DNA of 63,954 bases from Intestinibacter sp034113885 (GCF_034113885.1 NZ_JAXEWM010000024.1:1-63954); one strand, 5' to 3'; shown: positions 32,890 through 41,870, counted from the first letter of the stretch. The notes: generated by a model from the letters alone, not told the origin. Translations and numbers: made by a program.

Positions 32890-33510
32890 TTATTTTGAAT
32901 AAAGTTCTATGATTAAGTGTTCTGCTATTTCGATATCTATATCTTCTCTAGTTGGTAAAGCAACTACTTTAGCAGACATTTCTTCTAAGTTTACATCTAA
33001 CCAGTTTGGAGCAACTTTGTTTGCTTCAACTAATGCTTTAAATTTAGCTGATGATTTAGAAGTTTCTTTAACAGCTATAACATCTCCAACTTTAACAGTT
33101 AATGATGGTATATCTACTTTTTTACCATTTAAAGTAAAGTGTGCATGAGTAACTAATTGTCTAGCTTCTTTTCTAGAGTTAGCTAATCCCATTCTGAAAA
33201 CTACGTTGTCTAATCTTTCTTCTAATAGACATAATAAGTTTTCCCCAGTTTTACCTGACATTTTTTCTGCACGTTCATATAAGTTTCTAAATTGAGTTTC
33301 TAAAACTCCGTAAATTCTCTTAACTTTTTGTTTTTCTCTTAATTGTAATCCATAGTTAGAAAGTTTCTTTCTCCCTTGTCCGTGTTGTCCTGGAGCATAG
33401 TTTCTTTTAACTATAGCGCATTTATCTGTATAACATCTATCACCTTTAAGGAATAATTTCATTCCTTCTCTACGGCATTGTCTGCATGATGCACCAGTAT
33501 ATCTTGCCAT
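32890..33510 (-). CDS. rpsD: 30S ribosomal protein S4
   Basis: 206 aa, a primary 16S-binding protein of the small subunit body. It retains the zinc-type Cys cluster at the N-terminus (CRQCRREG, CYTDKCAIVKRN), followed by APGQHGQGRKKLSNYGLQLREKQK and the S4 RNA-binding domain (RLDNVVFRMGLANSRKEARQLV). S4 often autoregulates its operon in other bacteria; no S4 leader was recognised here. Confidence 0.98.
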   Translation of the reverse strand: MARYTGASCRQCRREGMKLFLKGDRCYTDKCAIVKRNYAPGQHGQGRKKLSNYGLQLREKQKVKRIYGVLETQFRNLYERAEKMSGKTGENLLCLLEERLDNVVFRMGLANSRKEARQLVTHAHFTLNGKKVDIPSLTVKVGDVIAVKETSKSSAKFKALVEANKVAPNWLDVNLEEMSAKVVALPTREDIDIEIAEHLIIELYSK

Positions 33511-33528
33511 TATCTACACCTCCTATGA

Positions 33529-33927
33529 TTATACTCTTCTTCTTTTTGGTGGTCTACATCCGTTATGTGGTATTGGAGTGACATCTTTTATCATTGTTAC
33601 TTCAAGTCCAGTTGCTTGTAAAGCTCTTATAGCAGCTTCTCTACCAGAACCTGGTCCTTTAACAAATACTTCTACGCTCTTTAAACCATGTTCCATTGCA
33701 GCTTTAGCAGCAGTTTCTGCAGCCATTTGAGAAGCAAATGGAGTTGATTTTCTTGATCCTTTGAATCCTAATTGTCCTGAAGATGCCCATGATATAGCAT
33801 TACCATGAACGTCTGTTAATGTAACTATTGTATTATTAAAAGTTGATTGTATATGTGCATGTCCACGATCTATATTTTTACGTTCTCTTCTTCTGATACG
33901 TGTTACTTTCTTTTTTTGTTTAGCCAT
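33529..33927 (-). CDS. rpsK: 30S ribosomal protein S11
   Basis: 132 aa, part of the 30S platform that contacts the mRNA near the E site. Motifs: HIQSTFNNTIVTLTD, SSGQLGFKGSRKSTPFASQ, VFVKGPGSGREAAIRALQ and the C-terminal DVTPIPHNGCRPPKRRRV. Sits 27 nt after rpsM. Confidence 0.98.
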   Translation of the reverse strand: MAKQKKKVTRIRRRERKNIDRGHAHIQSTFNNTIVTLTDVHGNAISWASSGQLGFKGSRKSTPFASQMAAETAAKAAMEHGLKSVEVFVKGPGSGREAAIRALQATGLEVTMIKDVTPIPHNGCRPPKRRRV

Positions 33928-33954
33928 TTTTCGAATTTCCCTCCTATCTACTTA

Positions 33955-34326
33955 TTATTTTTTCTTTTTACGAGATACAGTCTTTCTAGGACCTTTTCTA
34001 GTTCTAGCGTTAGTCTTAGTTTTTTGACCTCTTAGAGGTAATCCTTTAGCATGTCTTATACCTCTGTAACATTTAATGTCTCTTAATCTTTTTATGTTTA
34101 ATGCAATTTCTCTTCTTAAGTCACCTTCAACCAAGAAATCATTATCTATTATTCTTCTTAGTGTATTAACTTCTTCTTCTGATAAATCCTTTATTCTAGT
34201 ATCAGGATTGATCTCAGCTTTAGCTAATATTTCATTAGCAGTTGCTCTACCTATACCATATATATAAGTTAAGCCTATTTCCGCTCTTTTTTCATTAGGT
34301 AAATCTACCCCAGCGATTCTTGCCAT
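33955..34326 (-). CDS. rpsM: 30S ribosomal protein S13
   Basis: 123 aa, in the 30S head, forming the intersubunit bridge B1. ARIAGVDLPNEKRAEIGLTY at the start; the helix-two-turns-helix TYIYGIGRATANEIL; the C-terminal basic tail RGQKTKTNARTRKGPRKTVS. The 150-nt gap upstream to rpmJ is longer than others in this operon and holds an extended -10 (TGATATAAT, about 34437-34445) that may be an internal promoter. Confidence 0.98.
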   Translation of the reverse strand: MARIAGVDLPNEKRAEIGLTYIYGIGRATANEILAKAEINPDTRIKDLSEEEVNTLRRIIDNDFLVEGDLRREIALNIKRLRDIKCYRGIRHAKGLPLRGQKTKTNARTRKGPRKTVSRKKKK

Positions 34327-34476
34327 TGTTGCACCTCCTACATTAGTTTTCTACAAAAAACCGAGTTTCTTATATAAATTCGTATCTATTTTTTTCGTTA
34401 TTTTTTAACATTTTTTGTTAACATCACAGTTTTTTATTATATCACAAAATTACTGTAAATGCTATTCTTTTTTATA

Positions 34477-34590
34477 TTATCCTTGTTTTTGTTTGTGCTT
34501 TGGATTTTCGCAGATAACCATTACTTTACCTTTTCTTTTTATTATCTTGCATTTTTCGCACATTGGTTTTACTGATGGTCTTACCTTCAT
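34477..34590 (-). CDS. rpmJ: 50S ribosomal protein L36
   Basis: 37 aa, starting MKVRPSVKPMCEKCKIIKR and ending NPKHKQKQG. It has the zinc-binding Cys/His set (CEKC, one further Cys in VMVICEN and the His in PKHK), so it is the zinc-containing form. AGGGAGG lies before the ATG. It is between infA and rpsM, where L36 normally sits. Confidence 0.96.
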   Translation of the reverse strand: MKVRPSVKPMCEKCKIIKRKGKVMVICENPKHKQKQG

Positions 34591-34619
34591 TATTAATCCC
34601 TCCTTAGACTGTAAGTAGT

Positions 34620-34838
34620 CTACTTCTTACGCCAAGTGATTCTTCCTCTTGTAAGATCATAAGGTGAAAGTTCTATTTTAACCTTATCTCCTTCAAGAAT
34701 TCTTATGAAGTTCATTCTTAGCTTACCAGATAAATGGCATAATACTTCATGTCCATTTTCTAATTTAACTTTAAACATAGCATTAGGCAAGTTTTCTACA
34801 ACTGTACCTTCAAATTCTATTACATCTTTTTTGGCCAT
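34620..34838 (-). CDS. infA: Translation initiation factor IF-1
   Basis: 72 aa, a single OB-fold (S1-like) domain that binds the 30S A site during initiation. It has KDVIEFEGTVVENLPNAMFKV, with the RMNFIRILEGDKVKIELSPYDLTRGRI segment typical of IF-1. The 190 nt upstream to map hold no gene; in C. difficile, from memory, a KOW-domain protein gene lies there. Confidence 0.98.
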   Translation of the reverse strand: MAKKDVIEFEGTVVENLPNAMFKVKLENGHEVLCHLSGKLRMNFIRILEGDKVKIELSPYDLTRGRITWRKK

Positions 34839-35027
34839 TAAACAACCAGCCCTCCATTCAATAAGTCAAGATGTTGACTTAATTAAGTTAGCTCTTAAAA
34901 AGTATCTTTAACAAATTTATACTATTTTATTACTTTTTTCAAAGTATTTTATACTCTTATGCTTAACTTTATAACTGCACGCTAATAAAAGCCCGCATTA
35001 ATTATAATAACACTTATTGGACCAAAT

Positions 35028-35774
35028 TTAAAGACTTGTGAGCAAAATTGGTTCATTTTCTGTAATTACTATCGTATGTTCATAGTGTGCCGAGTTTTTC
35101 CCATCGATTGTAACTATTGTCCATCCATCTGATAGACATTTAACATTAAATTTTCCCATGTTCACCATTGGCTCTATCGCTAAAACCATTCCAGCTTTAA
35201 GTTTAGGTCCTTTTCCTGGTTTTCCATAGTTAGGTACATTAGGTGGTTCATGGAGATGTGTGCCAACTCCATGACCAACTAAATCCCTGACTACCGAAAA
35301 TCCACTTTTTTCAACATGTGTTTGTATTGCGTGTGAGATGTCCGAAAGTCTGTATCCAATTTTTGCAAACTTTATTCCTTCATAGAAGCTTTGTCGTGTC
35401 ACTTCTATTAATTTCCTGTTCTCTTCAGATATCACACCAACTGCATGTGTCTTTGCGGAGTCGCCATGATATCCTTTATAACAGGCTCCAATATCAATAC
35501 TTATAATGTCTCCCTCTTTTACTATTTTATTTCCAGGAATACCATGTACGACTTCATTATTTATAGACGCACAAATACTTCCTTTAAATCCTCCATAGCC
35601 TTTAAAAGATGGTACTGCATTATATTTTCTTATATTCTCTTCAGCTATTGTATCTAACTCTAGAGTAGATACCCCCGGAATTATAGCTGACTTTAATAAT
35701 TCATGAGTGTCGGCGACAATTTTGCCAGCCTCTCTCATGATTTGTATTTCTTCTTTTGATTTTAATTTGATCAT
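35028..35774 (-). CDS. map: Methionine aminopeptidase, type I
   Basis: 248 aa, removes the initiator Met from new proteins. Metal ligands of the pita-bread fold are visible: Asp in SIDIGACYKGYHGDSAKTHAVG (both Asp residues), His in GHGVGTHLHEPPNVPN, Glu in LAIEPMVN and the last Glu in YEHTIVITEN. Start codon overlaps the adk stop by one nucleotide (ATGA type), so translation is coupled. Confidence 0.97.
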   Translation of the reverse strand: MIKLKSKEEIQIMREAGKIVADTHELLKSAIIPGVSTLELDTIAEENIRKYNAVPSFKGYGGFKGSICASINNEVVHGIPGNKIVKEGDIISIDIGACYKGYHGDSAKTHAVGVISEENRKLIEVTRQSFYEGIKFAKIGYRLSDISHAIQTHVEKSGFSVVRDLVGHGVGTHLHEPPNVPNYGKPGKGPKLKAGMVLAIEPMVNMGKFNVKCLSDGWTIVTIDGKNSAHYEHTIVITENEPILLTSL

Positions 35775-36421
35775 TATTTGCCTTCTAAAGCAGAAACTAT
35801 ATCGTTGAATACTTTGTCTATAGCTTGTTGACCATCTATATCAGCGATTATACCTGATTTTGAGTAGTAATCAGCTAATGGTTTAGTTTCATCTAAATAA
35901 ACTTGTATTCTCTTAGAAACTGTTTCTTCATTATCATCGGCTCTTTGATAAAGTTCTCCTTTACATATATCACAAACGCCTTCTTCTTTAGATGGGTTAA
36001 ATTGTATATGATAAGTAGCTCCACAAGCTTTGCAGATTCTTCTACCTACAGCTCTTTCAACTAATTTTTCTTTATCAACTTCTATGTTTATTACTTTATC
36101 TAAAGCAATACCATTATTTTTTAAGAATGCATCTAATTGTACTGCTTGAGATACATTTCTTGGAAATCCGTCTAGCATGAATCCATTTCCACAATCTGGT
36201 TGTGATATTCTATCAGTTACTAGACCAACTGTTAATTCATCTGGAACTAATAAACCTTGATCCATATATTCTTTAGCTTTCTTTCCAAGCTCTGTTCCCT
36301 CTTTTATATTTTGTCTGAATATATCTCCTGTTGATATGTGAGGTATTTTGTATTTTTCAACGATCCCTGCTGCTTGAGTTCCTTTTCCAGCACCAGGAGG
36401 TCCTAATAATATTAGTCTCAT
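35774..36421 (-). CDS. adk: Adenylate kinase
   Basis: 215 aa, makes 2 ADP from ATP and AMP. P-loop GPPGAGKGTQ (7-16), AMP site IPHISTGDIFR, and a LID domain with a Cys4 zinc site (CKACG at about 130 and CDICKG at about 150), typical of Gram-positive long-form adenylate kinases. Placed between secY and map, as in most Firmicutes. Confidence 0.98.
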   Translation of the reverse strand: MRLILLGPPGAGKGTQAAGIVEKYKIPHISTGDIFRQNIKEGTELGKKAKEYMDQGLLVPDELTVGLVTDRISQPDCGNGFMLDGFPRNVSQAVQLDAFLKNNGIALDKVINIEVDKEKLVERAVGRRICKACGATYHIQFNPSKEEGVCDICKGELYQRADDNEETVSKRIQVYLDETKPLADYYSKSGIIADIDGQQAIDKVFNDIVSALEGK

Positions 36422-36436
36422 TTAATCATCTCCAAT

Positions 36437-37705
36437 TTATTTTAAAAATCCTTGATAACTTCTCATAACTAGGTGTGACTCTAACTGTCTCTTAAGTTCA
36501 AGTGCTACCCCTACAACGATTAGTATTGATGTACCTGCTAAACTCATGTTTACTTGCATAAAATGAACTGTAAATGCTGGTATCATTGCAACTATTGCTA
36601 AGAATATAGCCCCAGCAAGAGTTATTCTTGATAATATCTTGTTTAAATAATCTATTGTAGGTCTACCAGGTCTGATTCCTGGTATGAATCCACCATTATT
36701 TTTCATATTTTCAGCGATATCATCTACGTTAAATGATATTGTAGTATAAAAATAAGAGAAAAATACTATCAATAGAACTTCTAGTGATCTATAAATCCAA
36801 AAACCTATATCACCAGATGTGCTTAAGTAAGTGGAAACAAAATTTTGAGCATTTTCGCCCATAAATAATGCTATTGTTTGTGGAAAAGCTAAAAGTGAAC
36901 TAGCAAAGATTATTGGCATAACCCCTGATTGATTTACTTTCATTGGTATATGAGAGTTTTGACCTCCATATAATTTTCTTCCTACAACTTTTTTAGCATA
37001 TTGTACTGGTATCTTTCTAACTGCTTCATTTATAAATGTAACAGCAGCTATAGTTACTAGCATTATCACAGCTAATAATATTCCCAACCATATTTTTAGT
37101 GTTCCTTGTTGTACTGATGATACAACACCTATAATGTCTGAAGGTATTCTTGAGATAATACCCACAAAGATAATGACAGAACTTCCATTTCCTAGTCCTT
37201 TTTCTGTAATTCTGTCACCCATCCACATTAAGATCATACTTGCTGATATTAATGTAATTATAACTGTTGCTATGAAGAAAACACTATCAGATGTCAATGC
37301 ACTTCTTACAACTCCTAGAGTTATACCTACAGCTTGTATTATAGCTAATACTAATGCTGTATATCTAGTGTACATATTCATCTTCTTTCTACCTTCTTCA
37401 CCAGATTTTTGTAGCTCTTTTAAGCTTTCAAATCCAACTGTAAGAAGTTGTATTATGATTGAAGCTGTGATATATGGTCCTATACCTAGAGCAAATAGTG
37501 TAAAGTTACTAAATGCTCCTCCTGTAAACATGTTATATAGTGCAAGTAAGTTATTTCCACTTACCATACTACTTATAATCGCTGTATTTACTCCAGGAAC
37601 TGGTATTGTGGTACCTATTCTAAATATTAGAATCATCATTAGGGTATATAAAATTCTTTTTCTTACATCTTTAACTTTCCAAGATTGTTTGATCTTTGAT
37701 AGCAC
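36437..37705 (-). CDS. secY: Protein translocase subunit SecY
   Basis: 422 aa, ten transmembrane helices forming the Sec channel with SecE (gene at 62862). Family motifs: GTTIPVPGVN at about 31-40, the plug region and TM2 (FTLFALGIGPYITASIIIQLL), LGNGSSVIIFVGII, RKLYGGQNSHIPMKVNQSGVMPIIFASS, and C-terminal GTSILIVVGVALE. Start ATG preceded by a weak RBS (GGTGGGTGATATTACG). Confidence 0.98.
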   Translation of the reverse strand: MLSKIKQSWKVKDVRKRILYTLMMILIFRIGTTIPVPGVNTAIISSMVSGNNLLALYNMFTGGAFSNFTLFALGIGPYITASIIIQLLTVGFESLKELQKSGEEGRKKMNMYTRYTALVLAIIQAVGITLGVVRSALTSDSVFFIATVIITLISASMILMWMGDRITEKGLGNGSSVIIFVGIISRIPSDIIGVVSSVQQGTLKIWLGILLAVIMLVTIAAVTFINEAVRKIPVQYAKKVVGRKLYGGQNSHIPMKVNQSGVMPIIFASSLLAFPQTIALFMGENAQNFVSTYLSTSGDIGFWIYRSLEVLLIVFFSYFYTTISFNVDDIAENMKNNGGFIPGIRPGRPTIDYLNKILSRITLAGAIFLAIVAMIPAFTVHFMQVNMSLAGTSILIVVGVALELKRQLESHLVMRSYQGFLK

Positions 37706-37741
37706 GTAATATCACCCACCTGTAACTTTCGAAAGAACAGA

Positions 37742-38185
37742 TTATACTAATTCTGCTTTTCCTCCAGCTTTTTCGATTTTTTCTTGAGCTGATGCAGTGA
37801 ACTTAGCAGCTTTAACTGTTACAGCTTTTTCAAGATTTCCTTGACCTAATATTTTTATTCCATCTTTTTCTATTTTACTTATAGCACCTGTAGATTTTAA
37901 TAATTCTGCAGTTACTTCTGTACCATTTTCGAATCTATTTAAAAGTTCAACGTTAACTTCTGTATATTCTTTTGTGAATGGATTTTTGAAACCTCTCTTA
38001 GGAAGTCTTCTTGCTAGTGGCATTTGTCCACCTTCGAATCCAACTCTTACTCCACCGCCTGAACGAGATTTTTGACCTTTTTGTCCACGTCCTGCAGTTT
38101 TACCTTGACCTGTAGCAGTACCTCTACCTAATCTTTTTCTAGATTTTACTGCACCCTCAGCAGGTTTTAACTCATGTAGTTTCAT
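37742..38185 (-). CDS. rplO: 50S ribosomal protein L15
   Basis: 147 aa. MKLHELKPAEGAVKSRKRLGRG at the N-terminus, GRGQKGQKSRSGGGVRVGFEGGQMPL as the glycine-rich arm (split here), and ILGQGNLEKAVTVKA near the end are diagnostic. Start at the ATG 8 nt after GGAGG; a GTG three codons upstream overlaps the RBS. Confidence 0.98.
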   Translation of the reverse strand: MKLHELKPAEGAVKSRKRLGRGTATGQGKTAGRGQKGQKSRSGGGVRVGFEGGQMPLARRLPKRGFKNPFTKEYTEVNVELLNRFENGTEVTAELLKSTGAISKIEKDGIKILGQGNLEKAVTVKAAKFTASAQEKIEKAGGKAELV

Positions 38186-38219
38186 GGATTGCACCTCCTT
38201 CTTAATTCCTTATCTATAA

Positions 38220-38405
38220 TTATTCAGCTATTTCAGTTACTTCAACTAAGTGAGCAACTTTTGCGATCATACCTCTCATTTGGGCATTATCTTCTTTAAC
38301 AACTACTTGTTCTCTTTTTCTTAATCCTAAAGCTTCAACATTCTTTTTTTGTTTAGGAGTAGTTCCTATTGTACTTCTAACTAATTTTATTTGTAATTTA
38401 GCCAT
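38220..38405 (-). CDS. rpmD: 50S ribosomal protein L30
   Basis: 61 aa. LQIKLVRSTIGTTPKQKKNV and LGLRKREQVVVKEDNAQMRGM are the short bacterial L30 pattern (the archaeal L7-type extension is absent). Between rpsE and rplO, 14 nt after rpsE. Confidence 0.97.
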   Translation of the reverse strand: MAKLQIKLVRSTIGTTPKQKKNVEALGLRKREQVVVKEDNAQMRGMIAKVAHLVEVTEIAE

Positions 38406-38419
38406 TTCACACTACCTCC

Positions 38420-38926
38420 TTATCCTAAAAGATCTTCTACTTTTTTACCTCTAAGTCTAGCTACATCTTCAGCTGTTTTTAAAGAACTTAATCCTTCTAT
38501 AGCAGCATTAACCATATTTCTTGGATTTCTAGATCCTAAACATTTAGCTCTAACATCTTTTAATCCTGATAATTCTAATACAGTTCTTGCAGCCCCACCA
38601 GCTATGATTCCTGTACCTTCTTGAGCAGGCATTATTATTATTTTTCCAGCACCGAAGTGTCCGATTACTTCGTGAGGAATAGTTGTACCAACTATTGGCA
38701 CATTTATAAGGTTCTTTTTAGCATCTTCTGCTGCTTTCTTTATAGCATCTGGAACCTCCATTGCTTTCCCAGTACCTATACCAACGTGTCCGTTTTCATC
38801 TCCGACTACTACTAAAGCTGCGAATCTAAAGTTTCTACCACCTTTAACAACCTTAGTAACACGTCTTACTTCAACAACTCTTTCTTGTAAATCTAGTTGT
38901 CTAGCATCTATAAGTTTACGACGCAT
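38420..38926 (-). CDS. rpsE: 30S ribosomal protein S5
   Basis: 168 aa, at the mRNA entry channel; involved in decoding accuracy. Double-stranded-RNA-like S5 N domain: RVTKVVKGGRNFRFAALVVV, GHVGIGTGKAMEVPDAIKKA; C-terminal domain GGAARTVLELSGLKDVRAKC and GSRNPRNMVNAAIEGL. No unusual substitution seen at the spectinomycin loop region (VVKGGRNF). Confidence 0.98.
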   Translation of the reverse strand: MRRKLIDARQLDLQERVVEVRRVTKVVKGGRNFRFAALVVVGDENGHVGIGTGKAMEVPDAIKKAAEDAKKNLINVPIVGTTIPHEVIGHFGAGKIIIMPAQEGTGIIAGGAARTVLELSGLKDVRAKCLGSRNPRNMVNAAIEGLSSLKTAEDVARLRGKKVEDLLG

Positions 38927-38947
38927 GTGATCTTCCCTCCTCTTTTA

Positions 38948-39316
38948 TTAGAATTTAAGTCCAGCTTCTCTTGCACCTTCAGCTAACTCTTTTATTCTTC
39001 CATGATATATATATCCGCCTCTGTCGAATACTACTTCAGTGATTCCTTTTTCAACAGCTTTTTTAGCTACTAATTCGCCAACTTTTTTAGCTGCGTCTTT
39101 GTTTCCTGTATGATTAACAGCACTCTTAACAGCTTCTTCTAATGAAGATGCAGCTACAAGAGTTACTCTATTTGTGTCATCTATTATTTGAGCATATATA
39201 TTGTTTGAACTTCTAAATACACATAATCTTGGTCTTTGAGGTGTTCCGAATACTTTTCTACGAACTCTCTTATGTCTTTGAAGTCTTTTAGCATTTTTAT
39301 CAGCTTTCTTTAACAC
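38948..39316 (-). CDS. rplR: 50S ribosomal protein L18
   Basis: 122 aa, binds 5S rRNA. KRLQRHKRVRRKVFGTPQRPRL, FRSSNNIYAQIIDD and the end RGGYIYHGRIKELAEGAREAGLKF-like residues fit L18. The start is a GTG (39316) 8 nt after AAAGGAG, giving VLKKADKNAK; another GTG six codons upstream would lie before this RBS. Confidence 0.96.
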   Translation of the reverse strand: MLKKADKNAKRLQRHKRVRRKVFGTPQRPRLCVFRSSNNIYAQIIDDTNRVTLVAASSLEEAVKSAVNHTGNKDAAKKVGELVAKKAVEKGITEVVFDRGGYIYHGRIKELAEGAREAGLKF

Positions 39317-39363
39317 TGAGCTCACTCCTTTCACCCTTTATTTGGTTAAACTTTTAATTTGGC

Positions 39364-39906
39364 CTATTTCTTACCAGTTTTACCTTCTTTACGTCTTATA
39401 TATTCACCAGCGTATTTAATACCTTTACCTTTGTATGGTTCTGGTTTTCTCCAATCTCTTATTTTAGCAGCGTAGTTTCCTACTAATTGTTTATCTATAC
39501 CTTTTACTACTAATTCAGTTTGATTTGGAACTTCTACAGTTATTCCTTCTGGATCTTCCATTTCTACTGGATGAGAGAATCCTAAGTTCATAACTAATTT
39601 ATTTCCTTGTTTTTGTGCTCTATATCCAACACCAACTAATTCTAATTTCTTTTCGAAACCAGTGCTAACACCAGTTATCATGTTGTTTATTAATGTTCTA
39701 GTTAATCCGTGTAATGATCTATGTTGTTTGTTGTTTGTTGGTCTTTCTACTGTTATAACATTACCTTCTTGTTTTATTGTTAAAGCAGCATCGAATTTGT
39801 TTTCTAAAGTTCCTTTTGGTCCTTTTACAGTTACATGGTTACCTTCAGCTATAGTAACTTCTATACCTGCTGGCACTGTTATTGGTTTTAAACCTATTCT
39901 TGACAT
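39364..39906 (-). CDS. rplF: 50S ribosomal protein L6
   Basis: 180 aa, two repeated L6 domains near the factor-binding site. SRIGLKPITVPAGIEVTI at the start, GLTRTLINNMITGVSTGFEK in the linker and the C-terminal IRDWRKPEPYKGKGIKYAGE-like signature. Good AGGAGG RBS 7 nt before the ATG. Confidence 0.98.
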   Translation of the reverse strand: MSRIGLKPITVPAGIEVTIAEGNHVTVKGPKGTLENKFDAALTIKQEGNVITVERPTNNKQHRSLHGLTRTLINNMITGVSTGFEKKLELVGVGYRAQKQGNKLVMNLGFSHPVEMEDPEGITVEVPNQTELVVKGIDKQLVGNYAAKIRDWRKPEPYKGKGIKYAGEYIRRKEGKTGKK

Positions 39907-39936
39907 AGTTACACCTCCTTGCTCTCTTTAATATTA

Positions 39937-40335
39937 TTACCAAACGTAGCAGATAACTTCTCCACCTACATTTTCTTTTCTTGCTTGTTTGTCAGTTAAT
40001 ATACCTTTTGAAGTAGATATTATTGCTATACCTAATCCGTTTAATACTTTAGGTATTTCATGAGCGTTTGTATAAACTCTCATACCAGGTTTAGAGATTC
40101 TTTTTATACCTTGTATAACTTTCTCTCCTGCTTGTCCGTACTTTAATTGTATTCTTATTATTCCTTGTTTTTCATCTTCTATAACATCATAACCTCTAAC
40201 AAAACCTTCTTCTAATAAGATTCTTACTATTTCTTTCTTTATGTTAGAAGCTGGAACGTCAACAGTTTCATGCTTAACAGTGTTCGCATTTCTTATACGA
40301 GTAAGCATATCTGCAATTGGATCTGTCATTGTCAT
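39937..40335 (-). CDS. rpsH: 30S ribosomal protein S8
   Basis: 132 aa, a primary 16S-binding protein. TDPIADMLTRIRNANTVKHE, SKPGMRVYTNAHEIPKVLNG and the C-terminal GIAIISTSKGILTDKQARKENVGGEVICYVW-type end are characteristic. Begins MTMTDP; the first ATG has the better spacing (8 nt) to GGAGG. Confidence 0.98.
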   Translation of the reverse strand: MTMTDPIADMLTRIRNANTVKHETVDVPASNIKKEIVRILLEEGFVRGYDVIEDEKQGIIRIQLKYGQAGEKVIQGIKRISKPGMRVYTNAHEIPKVLNGLGIAIISTSKGILTDKQARKENVGGEVICYVW

Positions 40336-40367
40336 ATTGAAAACCTCCTTTCATATTTGGGCAAATT

Positions 40368-40553
40368 CTACCAACTTGCTTTTCTAACACCAGGTATTTG
40401 TCCTTTGTAAGCTAATTCTCTAAAGCATATACGGCATATACCAAAGTTTCTTAAAACTGAATGTGGTCTACCACATATAGAACATCTAGTGTATTCTCTA
40501 GTTTTATATTTTTGTTTCTTTTGTTGTTTTACAACCATTGCTTTTCTAGCCAC
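40368..40553 (-). CDS. rpsZ: 30S ribosomal protein S14, zinc type
   Basis: 61 aa, the short C+ form of S14: CSICGRPHSVLRNFGICRIC holds four zinc-binding Cys residues. This form is typical of Firmicutes; the zinc-free paralogue, used under zinc starvation, is not in this window. Follows rplE by 19 nt. Confidence 0.97.
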   Translation of the reverse strand: MARKAMVVKQQKKQKYKTREYTRCSICGRPHSVLRNFGICRICFRELAYKGQIPGVRKASW

Positions 40554-40572
40554 TGGAATCCCTCCTTATCTA

Positions 40573-41115
40573 TTATTTTGAAAATGGCATTCCTAATAAT
40601 TTTAGTAATTCTCTAGCTTCCTCATCTGATTTAGCTGTAGTAACGAATATTATATCCATTCCTCTTACTTTGTCTACTTTATCGTATTCTATTTCTGGGA
40701 ATATTAATTGTTCTTTTATTCCTAAAGCGTAGTTTCCTCTACCATCGAAAGCGTTAGGATTTATACCTCTGAAGTCTCTAACTCTTGGTAAAGTAACTGA
40801 TACTAATTTATCCATAAAATAGTACATTTTATCTTGTCTTAAAGTAACTTTTGCACCTATTGGCATACCTTCTCTTAATTTGAAGTTAGCTACTGATTTT
40901 TTAGCTCTTGTTATAACTGGTTTTTGACCTGCTATAAGTTCCATTTCTTCAACAGCTTTTTCTAATCCTTTTGGATTTTCTTTAGCGTCTCCTATACCCA
41001 TGTTTATAACTATTTTGTCTATTTTAGGTATTTCCATTACGTTTTTATAATTAAATTTCTCCATTAATGCAGGAGCAACTTCTTTCATGTATTTTTCTTG
41101 TAATCTAGAAGCCAT
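40573..41115 (-). CDS. rplE: 50S ribosomal protein L5
   Basis: 180 aa, binds 5S rRNA and contacts the P-site tRNA. VINMGIGDAKENPKGLEKAV, GQKPVITRAKKSVANFKLREG, PRVRDFRGINPNAFDGRGNY and the end TTAKSDEEARELLKLLGMPF are family motifs. AAAGGAGGGAC RBS. Confidence 0.98.
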   Translation of the reverse strand: MASRLQEKYMKEVAPALMEKFNYKNVMEIPKIDKIVINMGIGDAKENPKGLEKAVEEMELIAGQKPVITRAKKSVANFKLREGMPIGAKVTLRQDKMYYFMDKLVSVTLPRVRDFRGINPNAFDGRGNYALGIKEQLIFPEIEYDKVDKVRGMDIIFVTTAKSDEEARELLKLLGMPFSK

Positions 41116-41145
41116 TTGTGGTCCCTCCTTTCAAGTTGTATTGTA

Positions 41146-41451
41146 TTATATTTCTTTTCCGCTCTTTACTGCTACTCTTACTTTTTTTCCATCCTTAACT
41201 TCGTATCTAACTCTTGTTCCTTTTCCAGTTTCTGGATCAACCGGCATTACGTTAGATATATGGATTGGAGCTTCTTTATTTATTATTCCACCTTGTGGAT
41301 TTATTGCATTTGGTTTTTGGTGTTTAGTTATTATGTTAACACCTTCAACTACTACTTTGTCTTGTTTTGGTAAAACAGCAACAACTTTACCTTTTTTACC
41401 TTTATCTTTACCAGCTATAACTACAACTGTATCATCTTTCTTAACGCGCAT
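41146..41451 (-). CDS. rplX: 50S ribosomal protein L24
   Basis: 101 aa, assembly initiator beside the exit tunnel. KOW motif: VKKDDTVVVIAGKDKGKKGK, followed by VVEGVNIITKHQKPN and GIINKEAPIHISNVMPVDP. The second of two adjacent ATGs is used, 5 nt after AGGAG. Confidence 0.97.
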   Translation of the reverse strand: MRVKKDDTVVVIAGKDKGKKGKVVAVLPKQDKVVVEGVNIITKHQKPNAINPQGGIINKEAPIHISNVMPVDPETGKGTRVRYEVKDGKKVRVAVKSGKEI

Positions 41452-41475
41452 CATGTCTCCTATTGCACCTCCTTA

Positions 41476-41844
41476 TTATAGTACTTCTGGAGCAAGAGAA
41501 ACTATTTTCATAAATTCATGATCTCTTAACTCTCTTGCAACAGGCCCGAATATACGAGTTCCCACTGGAGTTTTGTCGTCTCTTATTATAACTGCAGCAT
41601 TTTCATCGAATGATATATAACTTCCGTCATTACGTTTAATGCCTTTTTTGCTTCTTACTATAACAGCTTTAACTACTTTTCCTTTTTTTACAACTCCACC
41701 AGGTGTTGCACTTTTAACTGTAGCAACTATAACGTCACCTACGTTACCATATTTTCTTTTACTTCCACCTAGTACACGTATACATAGTAATTCTTTTGCA
41801 CCAGAATTGTCAGCAACTTTTAAGCGTGTCTCTTGTTGTATCAT
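41476..41844 (-). CDS. rplN: 50S ribosomal protein L14
   Basis: 122 aa, at the subunit interface. MIQQETRLKVADNSGAKELL at the N-terminus (start at 41844, after AAGGAGGGA), RVLGGSKRKYGNVGDVIVA, and GTRIFGPVARELRDHEFMKI. The seven codons upstream of this ATG in the open frame contain the RBS and are not coding. Confidence 0.98.
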   Translation of the reverse strand: MIQQETRLKVADNSGAKELLCIRVLGGSKRKYGNVGDVIVATVKSATPGGVVKKGKVVKAVIVRSKKGIKRNDGSYISFDENAAVIIRDDKTPVGTRIFGPVARELRDHEFMKIVSLAPEVL

Positions 41845-41870
41845 TCGTAATCCCTCCTTTTCCAAAAAAA

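Noticed and set aside
34327..34476. Attenuator before rpsM (CGAATTT..AAACTCG followed by TTTTTT)
   Set aside because: The stem is only 3+3 bp with a mismatch; too weak to call a terminator.
37134..37709. 191-codon plus-strand open frame opposite secY
   Set aside because: It mirrors the hydrophobic codons of secY; it has no RBS or family resemblance, so it is a shadow frame.
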